NCBI GenBank assembly: GCA_947568835.1
Contig: OX387602.1
Span: forward strand, 10,591,021 to 10,655,020
Reading direction: 5' to 3'
DNA: 64,000 nt
Origin: Protonemura montana
Taxonomy: Eukaryota; Arthropoda; Insecta; Plecoptera; Nemouridae
The notes below the pieces were generated by a model. It was not told the origin of the DNA, made no database searches, and saw only the letters and a list, made by a program, of their open reading frames with translations. Both the position numbers and the translations under genes were made by a program. Below, one piece after another: positions 27,001 to 41,249 of this stretch (positions are counted from its first letter, which is position 1; each line of letters starts with the position of its first letter).

Positions 27001-28346
27001 TGCGTTTAAGGCCGCACCATTGCATACAGTTCGTTTGGAGTAGGCACTCTGAGCCATAGAATTTCAAGATTGAAATGGGAAATGCATAGCGTTGCTGACT
27101 ATTGTTTTGGACAATTTTTTTTAATATTCTCGATATTTGTATCAAATAGAGGTAATAACTGCAAATTTCCGTAATTTTCAGCTTGAAATCGAAATTGACT
27201 TCGTAACTCAGTAACTATATGTGTATAGTTTAATTGTGTAAAATATATCAATTAGAATGGTGACATGTGCACAGATTTCCACTAACCAAAACTTTCATGC
27301 GGTTAAGTTATTCCTTTGCCTAGGAAAGCATCAAATAAAATACGCACTGCACCAATATACATTAATATTTTAAACAAGCTGTAAAATATTCTTGCCAAAC
27401 CAGTAGGGAACGCACTAACTAAAATTACAGATAAATACACTCTGGCTGCATTCGACGTCTGCTCGAGCACAATTTCCCATTTTCTAGCCTTCCCTGACCA
27501 ATTTCAACGTATATCGACCACTATAACAATGATATTCTGCATTTTCCTCGTGTCCAACATCCACGTTGACCATAACAACAGATCCCACCATGCTACACAT
27601 TTGCATTGTAAAATAAAAATGCAAAAAATTTCACACTTTTATTTCATTTTATTGGATGCATGTGACACGGCACCGAAACGCGCTCCTTTAAATCCTTGTA
27701 ACACATAAATCGTAGATATACGAATACTATAGGTAGGAAGTAGGAGCGTAAATATGTGTAAATACTAAATAGGCATGGTTTTTGTTCTTTTTCTCTATGG
27801 AAAGAGCGTTAATGTCGAACGCGTGGCTTTAGGTGCGATTCCTACGTAATATGCTGATGGTCGACAACTTTGGATATCGCCGTCGATCACGCACGTCAGT
27901 GCGGTCTGAGTGACTCGTGGCAATCCGTAATCATTTTCACGGCTAGTAAAATGCTCGGCATAAAAATAGGCCTGACGTGCATTGCGCCACTAGTTTACTT
28001 CTACACAGAGTATGTATGTGTAGATGTGTGTGTAGATGTGAGTTTGCATAAATTTCTAGATATTTTCTAGCACAAAAAAGCTGTTTATTATAAAGCAATT
28101 TGATAAGATTTTTTTAAAATTTTCATCCCAATTTGACATTGTGATTTTATGAAACAAGAGAATGATTTTTTTTTCAAAACTGAATTAACCCTTTAAGCTA
28201 TGCAATCTGTAACGGATTGTCAATCAACCATCTGTCAATCAGTCTGTGGCGTTTTCTTTTTTATTCCTATATCTTGATTCAATCAGCCTAGAACTTTTTT
28301 TCCACAAACAGGTTTTCAACTATTAGGTTCACAATTTTCCGAACTA
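24076..28346. other. Gene-free stretch
   Basis: A GC-richer segment at 24490-24890 is open for 129 codons on the minus strand, but its composition is unlike a folded protein family I know. A patch at 26690-26830 contains TATAAG at 26729 without a correctly spaced initiator. The rest is AT-rich. No gene supported. Confidence 0.5.
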
Positions 28347-28771
28347 TTACTTGCTAAACGGTTCGAGATAAGCGATCATGACTGGTGCGTTTGGCGCCAC
28401 ATTTAGGCAACATTTCCAGAATACTAGGAATCGAACAACTCCCAATACGACTCCAAAAACGATATGTGGGTCTGGAACAGATCTGTCAAAATAGGCTGCC
28501 CCAGTAGGAGAGAAAATGCAGTTTTTGGGTAAAAACACATCTGAATTGTCTCCAGATTTAAGTGAGGAACCTGGGACATATGCATTCCCCATGTAAAGGT
28601 CGTCAACACACATAAGTGAAGCCATCCTGACAAAAAGATAATGCTGCTGAAAACCACCCCAGAATGGTAGGTCGCCAGAATCTGACTGGTGCCGCAATTT
28701 TTAATGATGGTGGATATGAAAATTTCAGGAAAATATCTCTTATTATTTGTGATATTAGTGAAAACTGACAA
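28347..28771 (-). other. Two overlapping open frames, possible decayed coding DNA
   Basis: Two minus-strand frames of 116 (28347-28697) and 115 codons (28424-28771) overlap over about 270 bases. The first ends with a hydrophobic stretch (VFGVVLGVVRFLVFW) that could be a membrane segment and contains Pro/Asp-rich protein-like composition. I do not recognise a family. Open frames of this length are expected by chance several times in 64 kb of this composition, so this may be nothing. A frameshifted relic of a transposon or membrane-protein exon is the alternative. Confidence 0.15.
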
Positions 28772-31746
28772 GGGATAAAAAAACTCCTTGCATGTTGATT
28801 TTCTTCCGCTAATAATTATGGTAATTTTCTAAAGGAACTCGCTCTTTTTTCGACCTTTTGCTTCATTTCAAATGTTCCACACTCTCACGTGCAAACTCTT
28901 GGTCTGCGTATCAGTACACCTGGCTCGTGTACTTCGCTAATCAATTATTATGGTGGTACGGAAGTACGCAAGTAAATTGAACGAACAGACACCTTATGCT
29001 GCAATAAATCTCCATATTCCTAAGAAAATCAGCACGTGACTCGAAAGATTGCATAAGAATATTTACGCGAACAATATGATTAAAGAATAAAGTTTTTCGA
29101 TCTAATCAAGACTGGCTGGTTACTAATTATTTCTCTGATGGATTCATAATCAGGGGAATACCATACTCTAGTACCGTGTCGACATGACCTGGCTAATGTT
29201 TTATATTTCAATTCATAAATTCAAAACATTTATTTCACATTTTGCTAACGGTTTCTGTGATAGAAAATCTTATATATTTTAGTCGCATTGTTTTGCTGAA
29301 GATAGCTTTGTTTCCGGTAGAAGGGATGGTCTTTTTTTCTTTAAAGAAATGAACATATAGAGTTATACAGCACCCAAAATTAAATGTTTGATGCACTTAT
29401 CTGATATCGATGGAATGGTAGATGTAACAAACTATGTATCATAAAATTCAATCGCTACAATTATACCGACTCACTTGTGAAGACAGGTTTTCAATTTCCA
29501 TACACTGCGTAAACGAATTCAAGAAACTGTCTGCAATAGTTTAGATGATAAGTTAATTATATTAGTCCGGTTATGATGACCTTCTCTTCTCCCCGTCCCT
29601 ATGGATTTCTCGATGATAAAACAAAACTTTGAAATGCAATTTTGCCAAAAAATTAAAAATTCAAATTTACTTCAGTAAAAACAGGCACGCATCCTGTTCC
29701 GGTAATAAACCCGTAAGAAATTGGCAGACACGGTAGTGCAGCAATTTTTAAGAATAAAATGCGTGAGACCATATTATGAGTTCGAAATAATGTATAACGT
29801 TCCCTCCGTCCAACCTCTCTATAAAATCCGTTGTACCAGCCAATCTACACTGTGATAAAATACGTGTGAATAATTAGTTCTTGCTCATTAATCAAGTCAA
29901 ACTGCATTTACTCGGTACTCTGTAGAAATGGTAGGCATATCGTTAGCATTCCTTCCTCAATCTTCTGTTCAATGTGCATCTGGTGAACAGGATAAGTCCT
30001 GTATGTATGCGTTTTACCACGATGACAAATCGCAGTGTCCTCCGTTTTACAATGGCCTGTGCTATGCTTTCATACTACCTAAAGATATGATAAGGGATGG
30101 TCATTTTTAACCCTCTTTGATTCATATGTTTGTCTCAATAAATTTGACACCCTGTCGCTTACACTCATGATTCATTATCTCACCGTTATGCTCCATTTTA
30201 TAGCTCACTTCGTCGAGAAACCGTATCTTTTCTGTTGTACCCTGTTTTATACTATGAACTGCAAAATATTTTATTGTACCCAGATTTTTTAGTCAATGAT
30301 TACACCATAATTATTTAGTGATATGCCAAATTTTCAATGCCAAGTTCAAAATCGTGGAATGACTGAGGATTTCATTTATATACATACGAATTTCATCAAC
30401 TGGTGCTGTTCGTATATAATGAGTTATGCTTGGGACTTTGTTTAATTGCAGAGTGGTTGGTAAATGTTAATGCATGTACACGATTTAATGCGTTTGAACA
30501 CAGGGCAGACTTAATTGCATGGGCATTTCAAATTAAATCTTCAATTCGAGAAAATCTACTCGTGCGGCCTATAACCGTACTAAAAATTCCCATTGTTAAA
30601 ACACAAAAAAAATGTTTTAACGTCATAATAAAATTTTATAAATTCACTAAGTATTACTGAGATATTAATTTTACTGCTATATAAAACGATTTTTGCGCGT
30701 CTAATTTCCAGACAAGCACTACTACTAAATAATAGCATACATGAGTATGACTATATTGTCGAAAACTTGAAAATGTAAGACTTCGGGAAGGCGATAAAGA
30801 ATCCGAGTGTCGCGAGCGTAGACAAATAATGAGGTAGGTCAAACATTTTACTTGCCGCTATCAGTGAGTAGGCCGGACTCGTTATCAGGGGCTATTAAAG
30901 CATGCATGTTCCCTTGCATTATTGGAGGCAGCAGACATGGCTGCAAAGCATTTTTCTTGACACCTGTGATAACCCTGCTGCCGCCACTGGCACACGAGCG
31001 AGATAAGTATTGCGTTTATTTTAATTATGTCTCGTAGTATATCGTGGCTGACCATTTAGGGTAAAATACGGCTTGTATATATAATGCACCACGTACTTTT
31101 TTTTGTGGTGCACCATCGCGATATTTTTATTTTTTGAAGTTAATGATAAAATGCGATAGTTTACACGGGTCGGTGAAATTACATTGCAAAATGTATGCCA
31201 TTGTATCCATATGCGAAATGTTCGGTTGATAAAATGATTTAGTTAATCATTTTGTTACGTCTCTTTTCGCTGGGTTGCAATTATTTCGTTTTGCAGCGAC
31301 GAAATTACAAAGCTACTGTTGATCTTGTGAGGACCCCAAGCTAGTTTTAACATATACACAAATTGGGCTTTTTTGACAAGTTAGCCAGCCAGACGAGGTC
31401 ATAAATAGATTGAGGCAATTTGAGAAGGACCTTCTATGCTACAATGAAGGGAGTATGAAACATGCCACCACTTTGCATCGCTTCTCTATCTCATAATATC
31501 TCATAACTTCATCTTTTGAGAAAACAATGAAAATCTCAAACTAAAAAACTCCCAAAAAGGAAATATGCAACCGTTTCTATCTCCAATCAACCCCTTTATA
31601 AAGCAACAACCGTTGCTTGCCCGTCGTATATCTCTATCAAACTGCAATGCGAATGAATGTCGCGTACCAGCACTTCATTTTCAGCAACAGTAATCTTGCA
31701 GCAGACATCTCCTTTCGCGTCTTCAGAGTCCAGAGCGGTCGGTCAC
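28772..31746. other. Gene-free stretch
   Basis: AT-rich, no supported gene. Short open frames of 60-85 codons (for example at 29928 and 30403 plus) have no recognisable motif. Confidence 0.55.
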
Positions 31747-31788
31747 CCACGCACGCAAGCACACGCGCACGCACGCACGCACGCACGG
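31747..31788. repeat. CACG microsatellite
   Basis: An imperfect CACG array (CACGCACGCAAGCACACGCG followed by further GCAC units). It produces artificial His/Arg/Thr-rich open frames in two plus-strand frames. Confidence 0.9.
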
Positions 31789-32149
31789 GCGGCGAAGGGT
31801 GCTACAGTTCGCACTAATAATCGTACGACGTTCAACAATTCTGACACGATGTTTAATTTCTACACTGCAGGTATCTGCCACTGATCACTGTTTACGTTGA
31901 CGATATTTTAGCAGTTGTCGGGATCGTTTAAGAGATCTTTTCTAAAGACAGACTTTTCGTTGGTGCTAACAGACGATCTTGAGGTACCCCTTTCCCAGAT
32001 TTCACAACTGAGTTAACTTTATGTTTAAGTAGTAGTTAAACTAAAATCTAAGAGTTAAAATCCCTTTTCTTGTGGAACATCGCTATTTTTAAATTATTTT
32101 CATCTCCATACAAAACCAATTTCGCACAGAAAACCTTGCTTCGCATCAT

Positions 32150-32520
32150 TCCTTTCATAGCTTACAAATTAAGAATAAAAGCCAAGATGAAAGGTGCCAC
32201 TGCTTTGAAAACCAGTCCTTGGGAGCCGCTATCCGTGTAAGCGAGGCACAGATCTGTGCGCTATAGAGATGCGTGTATGCGTGGGCAAATGGCGGCCACT
32301 GACAGTCTAATCAGAGAGGCAGATCTCTCTGCGGCGTAACGCACGACACGCTCGCACAGCCGCCACCGCCGCTTTAGTCGGCCGACGGAAATCTGGATGA
32401 GTGACTGTGAAGTTTCACACACATTTCGGTTTCATTCACTAGCCGTGCAAAATCAGGATACGCATTGTAGACGAACAGTTGTCTACAGTCTGTTGCACCT
32501 TGAGAAGTTGTGTGTGTGAG
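32150..32520 (+). promoter_or_regulatory. GC-rich island, possible promoter or first exon
   Basis: A GC/CpG-enriched stretch in AT-rich surroundings, including CAGCCGCCACCGCCGC and CGGCCGACGG around 32357-32390. It ends near a splice-donor-like GTGAGTG (GT at 32516-32517). This could be a non-coding first exon, again most simply for the BTB gene 11 kb downstream on the same strand. No TATA box with correct spacing was found. Evidence is composition plus one donor motif. Confidence 0.25.
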
Positions 32521-32820
32521 TGGTCGGTTTTACTATTTTTTATGCTAAAACGATGTTAGGGTTTTGTCCGGAATAAAGTATCAACGTGGGGCATTCGTAG
32601 CACATTCGCGAGTTTGCCGTTTACTTGTATGTTCCAAATAATTTGGTTGCAGTGGGAATTGGCTATTGTTTGACACTGTATTTGGAGAGTGGACTCATGT
32701 TTGAAAATTTTCAAGGCTTATGACACTGTTTTGTAATCAGCTTACAGCTTATAAATTATAAATTTTACATTCGATTCCGGCAGAAAATTAATTTTGATTT
32801 TCCTCACAATTTTTTTAGTG

Positions 32821-32880
32821 ATACTGGTGCCTATGAATACTAGTGCCTATGATACTAGTGCCTAGTGAAATTAGTGCCTT
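32821..32880. repeat. Minisatellite, about 15-bp unit, four copies
   Basis: Repeats of the form TACTAGTGCCTATGA, with the second and third copies closest to each other and the last truncated to TTAGTGCCTT. A small local tandem duplication. Confidence 0.85.
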
Positions 32881-35800
32881 ATTTCATATGTAAGGTACCT
32901 ATGGTACGTCCCAAATACGGAGGTGAAGTAATTAATTCAAAGGTTCAAGATGCAGTTTTTGTTTGATTAATGTATATCTTGTCTGATGTCAATATTTCAA
33001 CCCGTCTTAACTCGAATATCTAAGCTGTGTTGCCAACTCATATGCCTATCCCCACCCTTTCCTGTCAGGTAAGCACCAGAGATGTAATTGCAACGCATGC
33101 CGTCGGTAGAAGATATATTTGGCAATGCAGCCAAATCAATCAACTCCTCTGTTTCAACCTCTGTTTTTGGGATTCACTGCAACAGAATTTGTACTCTCCG
33201 ATTTCTAATCTGATCCCTAAAGGTTGAATCTAGTTACCATTGAAGAATGACAATCAGAACTTTTCGGTTCGAAGCTCAAAAATGTTTAATCAGCAAAACT
33301 CACAAATATTAATTGGTATCAAATGGTTTCATACAGTTTCAAATGGTACGGTATTAGCGAGTATTAATTAAAATCCCTAGCCACCCCTTAGTGGGAGAGA
33401 CTTAGTTGGCATAGCGACATATTGCTTAAAAAAATTATTTCTCCTCCCCAAACGCAAAACTTTTTCTGTGAAACAAAAATTAACGAAAAACTTCCCAAAA
33501 AATGTCTTACTTCGTTCGCACAAGATAAAAAAAAAACTATGCGTCGTCTGATATCCGTTGTAAAACCAATTCACGAACGCCTTTCCTTTCATCCTTTTCA
33601 TTTTTCAATCTCAATACTTCCCAATTGTTTAGCTTCTATCGACCAATCGCTTTTCGTCAGCCTAACATCACTCTTCGTCAGCCTCTACATTGATGGACAC
33701 TTTGTCTCCCATCTTTCTATAACAAACTGTTCACCAAATAATTATAAAATGTCTCTCCTTTATTTGATGTTTTCTCCTAGTCATCCTCACGGCTAAAAAA
33801 CCTCGCGATTTTTTTTTTCTTTTCCGAAAAGGACAGAATTTTTCTATCAAGCACGCTATTTTACCTTGTTTCACAAAATCCATTAATTAGATACGTGTCC
33901 AGTTTCAGACGCGGCGAGGGATATACTGTGGCGCTCAATTATTGCTGCAGTGTAAAGATAGTGGAGTCCATCCATTCTGTAAATTACAGCCTGCAATGAA
34001 GATTGCATGGCTAGCTTGCAGCTATGGCTAGCTGATAGCCTTCCCTGCCGTATACTGTTGTACCTACTTCGGACCAATCCAAGAATTACGGGGTCATCCA
34101 ATTTACTCCTACCAGACTATTTTCTTCACGAGTCTTCTTCAGTACTGTAAATGTGAGTATTACTACCAAAGCTGTCGTTATATTGTATTTCGTTTGGTAT
34201 GCCGATAGAAGAATATATTTTGTTTCGATCCTGAGTGATAATATCTATACTCCATTGCTTGAACATGATCAAAGATGTAGAGACATCCTTATCGTCAAAG
34301 ATGCCGGATACGCTTGGGAACCGAGGCGGTGTTTTTCCTCTGAAGTTTTGCTTTGTTTTCTTGTCTCGACGTGTGTGGGGAGGAAAGCACCCTCCGAGAT
34401 TCACTGACCTCGTTTCGTGAGGGTTCTTGTTGTGGTATTTTTTTTATCAAGGAAATGTGATAGTGTTCGTAATTATTTTCAGCCTTTGATGATAACATGA
34501 CCTTGTTTTCAGGAGGACGGATCCAAGAAAATGTATTAATTTTCGGTATTTATTTATGGTATTCGTTGTTTCCTATGTGATATCACTTGAGGTTCTGTTA
34601 TCAATCTATATCTTGTACTTTCATAATATGTACTTTTCCTTGCATTTGATAGCTACAGTAAATAACACTCGGTACATACAACAATGCGTCGATCCGCTCA
34701 GAACTGGACTTAGCCGAAATGTTTTTTGCCGAATTTTTTTCTGGGTTTTGCCACCAGAACTTTGGACTGCTTTTGCTACTGAGAATTGCAAACGATTTTA
34801 CTCTAAAACACAAAGCAGAGAATCGACATTTAAATGTAGTTTTGTATATATTTCCCGTCTCAGATGGTCAACGAACCTCGTCAATTTGTCAACCATTCCA
34901 TGATTAATTGCTCCAGTCGATGACACCTATCTTCACTTCGCAGACGAGTCACAAAACAATGCGACTTTTAATCAAACACGTCGCCGATTGACTTTTTGTA
35001 CCTCCATTACAAGACATAATATTGTTAGAAAAGTGACCAGCGCAGCGGAGAATGGCGATATATTTTTTTCAGTAAACTCCCTATTCTGCTAGACCGTTAC
35101 TCTGTCTCTGTTGGCAGTTTGGATCTCTATTTCTATCGGGGTCGAATTTTAAATTCATGAAAGACTTCTGGACACTAAAATGAGACGTCTTGCGCATTTC
35201 CTTGGTTCATTGCTCGTCAACTGCTATAATAATTTCTTTTTCTGAAAGCTGAAAATAAAGTTAATCCGAACACACTCTATTTTATAATAATCTTCAATCA
35301 GACTATAGTTTGAATTAAAATACATATACGTTTATCACAATATGCAGATTTTAAATGCATGCAATTTTAATTTATAGACCATTAGAATGACACACAACAC
35401 CTGACAAAATAGATTTAATAGTAGGTATATTATTTACACGGTGAGCCCGTGCAGGCATCGCGAAGCGTAACTTTTCAAGAAGTACCGTGCCTGTTTTGCA
35501 CTTCTGAAATACAAGCAAACAACGTAATATCCCTGCTCGAGAAAACTATATGATATTATTATTCATGCCATGGAGTAGAATTCACAAAGCGAGATGAATT
35601 CGCTTCATTAACATTTGCATTCACAGAGTTGAGTATCACAGAACTTAGCAATTATTTCGCCAATCAAATCTTCCCAATTAAAACAAACAAAGACTAAAGT
35701 TATCGCAATTTACAACTTTTCTTTCTACTGCTAAGCAATTGATTGATTTTTTTTTGCTTGCGGCGATCTCTTAAGATCTTCGTTGCATGACTATTTGAGC

Positions 35801-38800
35801 TATTTATCCTGCGTTTCAAGGAGCAACGGACTCTTCCTGGTCAGGACTTGAGAAGCCTCGATTTATCAGCAGATGGTGTGATGCTCCAGTTAGAGCCCAA
35901 CCGTTCTTTTAATCACTTAATGACCGTCGGTGTTTTTAAAAAATGTACCATTACCTAAGCTAACTTCAAATAGATGAACCCATTTAATAGATTTATTTTA
36001 TTATTTTTGCGCCGAAACAGTGCTCATGCAACGTTTCCATACATCTTTCAGAGAAATAAATTAACTTCTAGTTGTTTCATCCAGCAATATGATTGATGAT
36101 GGGTTTAATAAAAATATAAATTGTCTGTGCTGCACTGGAAATGTAATAAAAGTACTGTTTTATTACAAATTACCTCGATCAATATTGGAGCCTGGTAGGA
36201 CAAATATTAGCTACTAAATTCTAACTAAACGAAAATTGCAATCGAAATTTCCCCATCAATAGAGTCTGAAAGGGAAGAACGTACCACACACGTTACTGAC
36301 AGTCGCGCAAATTTTTTTAAGCAAGTTTGACGCACTGCACTTTACTAGAACGCTAATTGCAAATTTCTCTCTAGTCAGATCGAGAAATTCCCCTTTATGT
36401 TCACACGTATAAATTGAGTATAAAACCACGAGAAGAGTGTAAAAACAGCCCGGCTTGCTTCTTGATAGAGGAAACCGCACTATACCCCGCAGCCAGTGGT
36501 AGAAAGAAAGGTATCCTAAGGGACAACCACTCGCTCGGTAATTACAAATGAACCTTTATATTTAGATTTCAATCAAATCTCACGATAACAAAACTTATGC
36601 AGATTGAAATCCTACATACATATGCATACGTCCGACCCTTTCTTCGTAATCGAGACGCATTCTTCATTTGATTGCTGACCTATCTCAAGCAACAGACAAG
36701 TCTGTGTTTATTCAGAGAATATAATTCGAAATTATGTTTCGCCAGAATCAGCAATTGCGGTATGTAATAATACAATTACCTATTTCCATAGACTTTTGCT
36801 GTATACATAATTAGTTTTGATATCCACGTGTATCATAAAAAGTGGCCACACCCCCACTATGATGAGACAAATCCTCAGTACCACTTTGAAGTCAAGACGA
36901 AATGAACTTCGCATTTAAATCTCACGTAAGTTTAGGAATAGCTGCGTGGTGGGCGTAGTCTCGTGCTGGCATAATTCAAAGTTAGCAATCGAATCACATT
37001 ATGCATGTTACAGTTGTCTAGGAGAGGGGTCGCGATTTGCAGTCCACGTGGATTTAGCACTGTTGGGAAAATGCAATCGCGAAGACAACAAAGAGATGGT
37101 TATTAGGTGCATGGACGCAACGATGCATACAGCTAGACTATGTACAGACGGATCCAAAACACGTGCCCGTACGCTATTTACTCGAGTGATTTACATATCA
37201 TTATTGAGGGGCTAGGAGGGGCAAGAGAATGTGCGTACCATTCACTTGAAAGCTGAAGAAAGGACGTGCCGATTTTTTTTTTAACATATAGTGCGGTTCT
37301 TTTTCCTGATCAATAAATGGATTGTCAAGGCTTGTAAAATAGAATTTAATGGCAACGCCTGTTGTTTATAGGCTGTTTATCAGCCTATCAAAAGCACATA
37401 AACATAAAACAATTTTACTATATATGATTTTGTTTTTAATGTCAGTAGATTTTTTCTTAAATGACCATTCTTTAAAAGTACATCGTGACTACGCGTACCA
37501 GAAATCGGTCGATAAGTTCATAACTCATCAGCAAGTTTTCAGTTGTTAAAGTTAGCATTCCGTTTTTCCATGCCATAAACCTAATAAACCAATCCGTAAA
37601 AATCGCACTAAACACTACAACAACGACCATTTCAAATGATCGATCCGTGATCATCAAACATGATGAAGCAACTAGGAAACATACAACCGTCACCTTTTAC
37701 TGGCGCAATCGACGGAGGTGATTTTACGCTTGAGCGGTTGCTAACTCCGGATCGCATTTGAATTGCTATAGCGATATAAATGATGTAGGCTACCTTGTAC
37801 ATGGGTACCGACTCCTATAATACACAGATTTACTGCCGTGTGTGTGTGTATGAGAGTGGATGCGAGTATGTGGAAAATGGAAATGAATGGATTGCGCGAT
37901 GCGGCCCATGTGTCTGTTGTATTTGAAAGCATCTCTCTAAAGCAGACCGGTGGGTGGATATGCTTTCAGTTGGTGTAGGTCATGGAAGAGGTGGCGGAGG
38001 AGGAGGCGGCGGCGGCGGCGCCAACTGATGCTGCCGCAGCTGATTATAGAAAAGCAATTTTCATTGATCATCATTAAAAAATGTATCGACATGAAGCAAT
38101 ATAAAAAAATAGTATAGTTGGTGTGTGTATTAACAATACGGGATTGTGCTGTCATGAATGTGTGTGCAAGATGTTGAATTTTAAAGGGTGGTAATAATAT
38201 TTGAACAAGAAATTACTCGTTTTACTAAGTGCAAAATAACCTTGATTAATTTGCGAAAAAAAAAATAAGAGAAAATCCAGATAACACTGGAAAATGTGCA
38301 TTATTTTTAATCCATCCATCTTCTTATGTTTGTACAAAAATATCTATAATTGGATTTTGTTATACAACGAGTTGAACAACAGAAGAAGCATTCATTTATT
38401 TAGGTCAAATAAGAAGCTCAACTAGTTCTATTTGTCGTATATAAAATAAAAATGATCACCAACAACCATTACGCTTCGCAGTTTTTTTTAACACATGACA
38501 TTGGTCAATTTTCCTGGTATACTCATTTTGCTGATAAAGTAAAATTATTTTGTAAGTATCGTATTTATAGACCACATAACCCTACCTAAGAAAATTAAAA
38601 TAATGCATGCGATGATAGCTTGCAGTGATAAAGCGTGGCGGTGATAGATAAGTCCAGACCTTGCAGCTAATAAGCTGGGTGGACAGACAACGTTTTCGGT
38701 CTACGAAATGCGTACACGTCACCTTAACTCATTGCATGCCTAAAATATGACACACATTATTTCGGCTGCACTTGCATGCGACTCGCAAGTTTTCAGTTTC

Positions 38801-41175
38801 GAATTTCTTCCAGGCAACGTAGTTTTTGTGGGAATAGGGAATGGTAAACTACTTGATATTATTACCAATTTATGAAAGAGGTTCTCCAATATGGTAACAT
38901 AAGATTACTCAAAAAGAGTTTTTCTTTATGAGTGAGCTATCGACTTAGATTCCTGGATGAACGTAGCTTATGTGGCTCCAAGCCTGCAACGAACAATTAC
39001 TTAATTCGATTGTTAAAAAAAAAATTGCAACATTCAGTGAAGTGCAAAGGTAGGCAAATAATGATAATGCTGTGAGAAAACGTTCATAACAACTAAACAA
39101 TCCGTGGTCATTTTATGAGAAAAGGCAAAGACAGTTAAATTATCAATACAAATTATCTCAATCAGTTTGAGAAAACGGTTTAAACACCGTTACAAAGAAG
39201 ACTCAACTGTCCTCAACAAATAAATGAGCTGGCTAACCGAAAATCTCATAGAGTACAATCCAGGATAGCAGGGGAAAGTCCTGTACCATTGAAACCCATG
39301 AAACTGGTCTTCCAATTTTTAAACATAATGAAAAATTACATGGTCCTTTTGACATCAGCTCATTTTTGTCAAAAGTGAACCCTGTTTGAATGATCCTCAC
39401 ATCTTAGCGACCGTTCGTTGACCAACAATCTTTTATATTGCATTTCAGTATTTCTTTATATTTTAATATGCATCATGACACGAAAATAGATCCATAGAAA
39501 TTTGAATGAAAGTCTACAAAGCGGTCTGATAAATGATGCGTAAAGCAAATATTAACCAAGTCGGAAGGAGCGATGATTGATTCACGCACATTATTCACAA
39601 TTTTTCCAGTAGTCACCCCATGCGCTGTAGTAGCTATTGGTACGCTTCATGGTTAGTTCTTCGGTGCAACCAGTTTTATGAATGAAATGTGGCTGATGAC
39701 CGATGATATTCATATTCTTCCACTGCTTGCTTGCTCAATGTCAAGAGCCAAGATCAATTTACCACTAATTTCAATCGAATTAATTAACATTCAACTGGTG
39801 CATTTATTTACTGTTCAGGTCAAAACTCATGCAATACTTGGAGCACTATCATTATGGAAAATGTTTGAGTCTTAGTCTTGCAATTTTGCTCGAATATCCT
39901 TTTTTTTATATTTAATTTTGATGGAAAGTGGTTGGCAAAGAAAACCAAATAATCTAATATTGACTGCCACTATGTGAAATGTGGGAAAATTATTACGTGC
40001 ATTTATGGGTCAAAATAAAAAAAAAATGTATTAACAACTAAATAAATTACTTGATTGACTAAATTAATTAATTATGATTAAACTGCAGATTTATATTACC
40101 TCCTTCCATAAACTCAAGAAAAATTAAACTGTAAACTAAAGAAAATATGTCAATGAAGCTATCACAAAAATTGCTCTGTTATATCGTCCAATTGGCAACT
40201 TCGTAACTAATTTTATTTTTAAATTTTTTTTTATCCTGTGCCGATCACAGGTTCTTATGTGTTTAACAACTCTTAGATGCTTGCTAGACGGTAAATACAA
40301 ATTGAACGCAGTCTAGCATGACAGTAATACAGTCTCTCAATGGTAGAATGCATCGCGGCACAAATTGTAGACCTACACGATCCGACTTTTAACACCTCTA
40401 TGAAGTTAAGGCTGAAGCTAAAAGTGACAAACCAAAATGCCACTATGGTTATTTCTTGCCATCTCTTTAGTCTTTACCACATGCCTCTTTGAACAAGCTC
40501 AAAAGAAACACCACCAACGACAACAATGCATTTATGGAACTCTAGCATCCACATTGTTAATTCATTGTTTGTCTGTGGTGTTCAAGAGTAATCAGGCGCA
40601 GGACTTCAGGAATAGATCATCATTATCCATTTTATAGCTACAAGAATTATTGAGCTGTTACGATTTTAATGGAGAGAGGCTGTCGTGTAACAATATCTAT
40701 ATAAAGGTATAGTAATTCCTTGCCTTTTTTCGATGTTTTTTGTTCTTAATTTTTTTAACAATGTGAGTTGGTAAGCGGGATTTGAAAGACTGTACAATCA
40801 TACTGTTGGTAGTATATCAAACAACAGGGACGGCGTAATTAACAATTTCCAACTGCAATTAAATCTCAGTGTGATTATTTCAAGGCGTACAGAATGTCTC
40901 TATTTCGATTTAAATTGTACATGCATCTCATCTCTGTGAAGCTAAAACGCAGTTACACAGCAATGACCGTTTTAGATGCCAGGTAACTTTTTTTCTGGTT
41001 CTTCCAATTCCACACAAAATGATTCAGCAATGTGTTAAACTGCAAAAGAATGTTTCCCCTTCGGTGGCTATTAGCAAAACCACAAGACTATGGATATTTC
41101 CATACGAATTTTGTGTAAGATTTTTGAGATTTCCTTTTTTTGACTGACTTGAAGATGCAGTCTGCGCGTGGAGTC
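32881..41175. other. Gene-free stretch
   Basis: About 8.3 kb of AT-rich DNA without a supported gene. Open frames up to 124 codons (33422-33796 plus) lack any family signature and contain short tandem words (TTCGTCAGCCT twice). A GGC/GGA repeat lies at 37989-38021. A hairpin-like CACGGTGAGCCCGTG lies at about 35438-35452. Confidence 0.55.
37989..38021. repeat. GGA/GGC trinucleotide repeat
   Basis: A run of GGA then GGC triplets. It yields an artificial Arg-rich minus-strand frame, and no protein evidence surrounds it. Confidence 0.85.
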
Positions 41176-41249
41176 AGGGGTGGGGGAGGGGGAGTGGAGG
41201 TGGAGGTGGAAGACGGGGGTGGGTGTCTAGGGGCACGGGGGTAGGAGGG
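41176..41249 (+). other. G-rich tract with canonical G-quadruplex motif
   Basis: A strongly G-rich, T/A-spaced segment. Within it, 41215-41241 reads as G5-T-G3-(6 nt)-G4-(3 nt)-G5, which satisfies the G3+N1-7 quadruplex rule on the plus strand. A GGAGGT minisatellite (41194-41209) lies just upstream. It sits about 1.4 kb upstream of the likely first exon of the BTB gene. Confidence 0.7.

Noticed and set aside
33422-33796. 124-codon plus-strand frame
   Set aside because: Lengths like this are expected by chance in this much sequence; no motif, AT-rich codon use and small tandem words inside.
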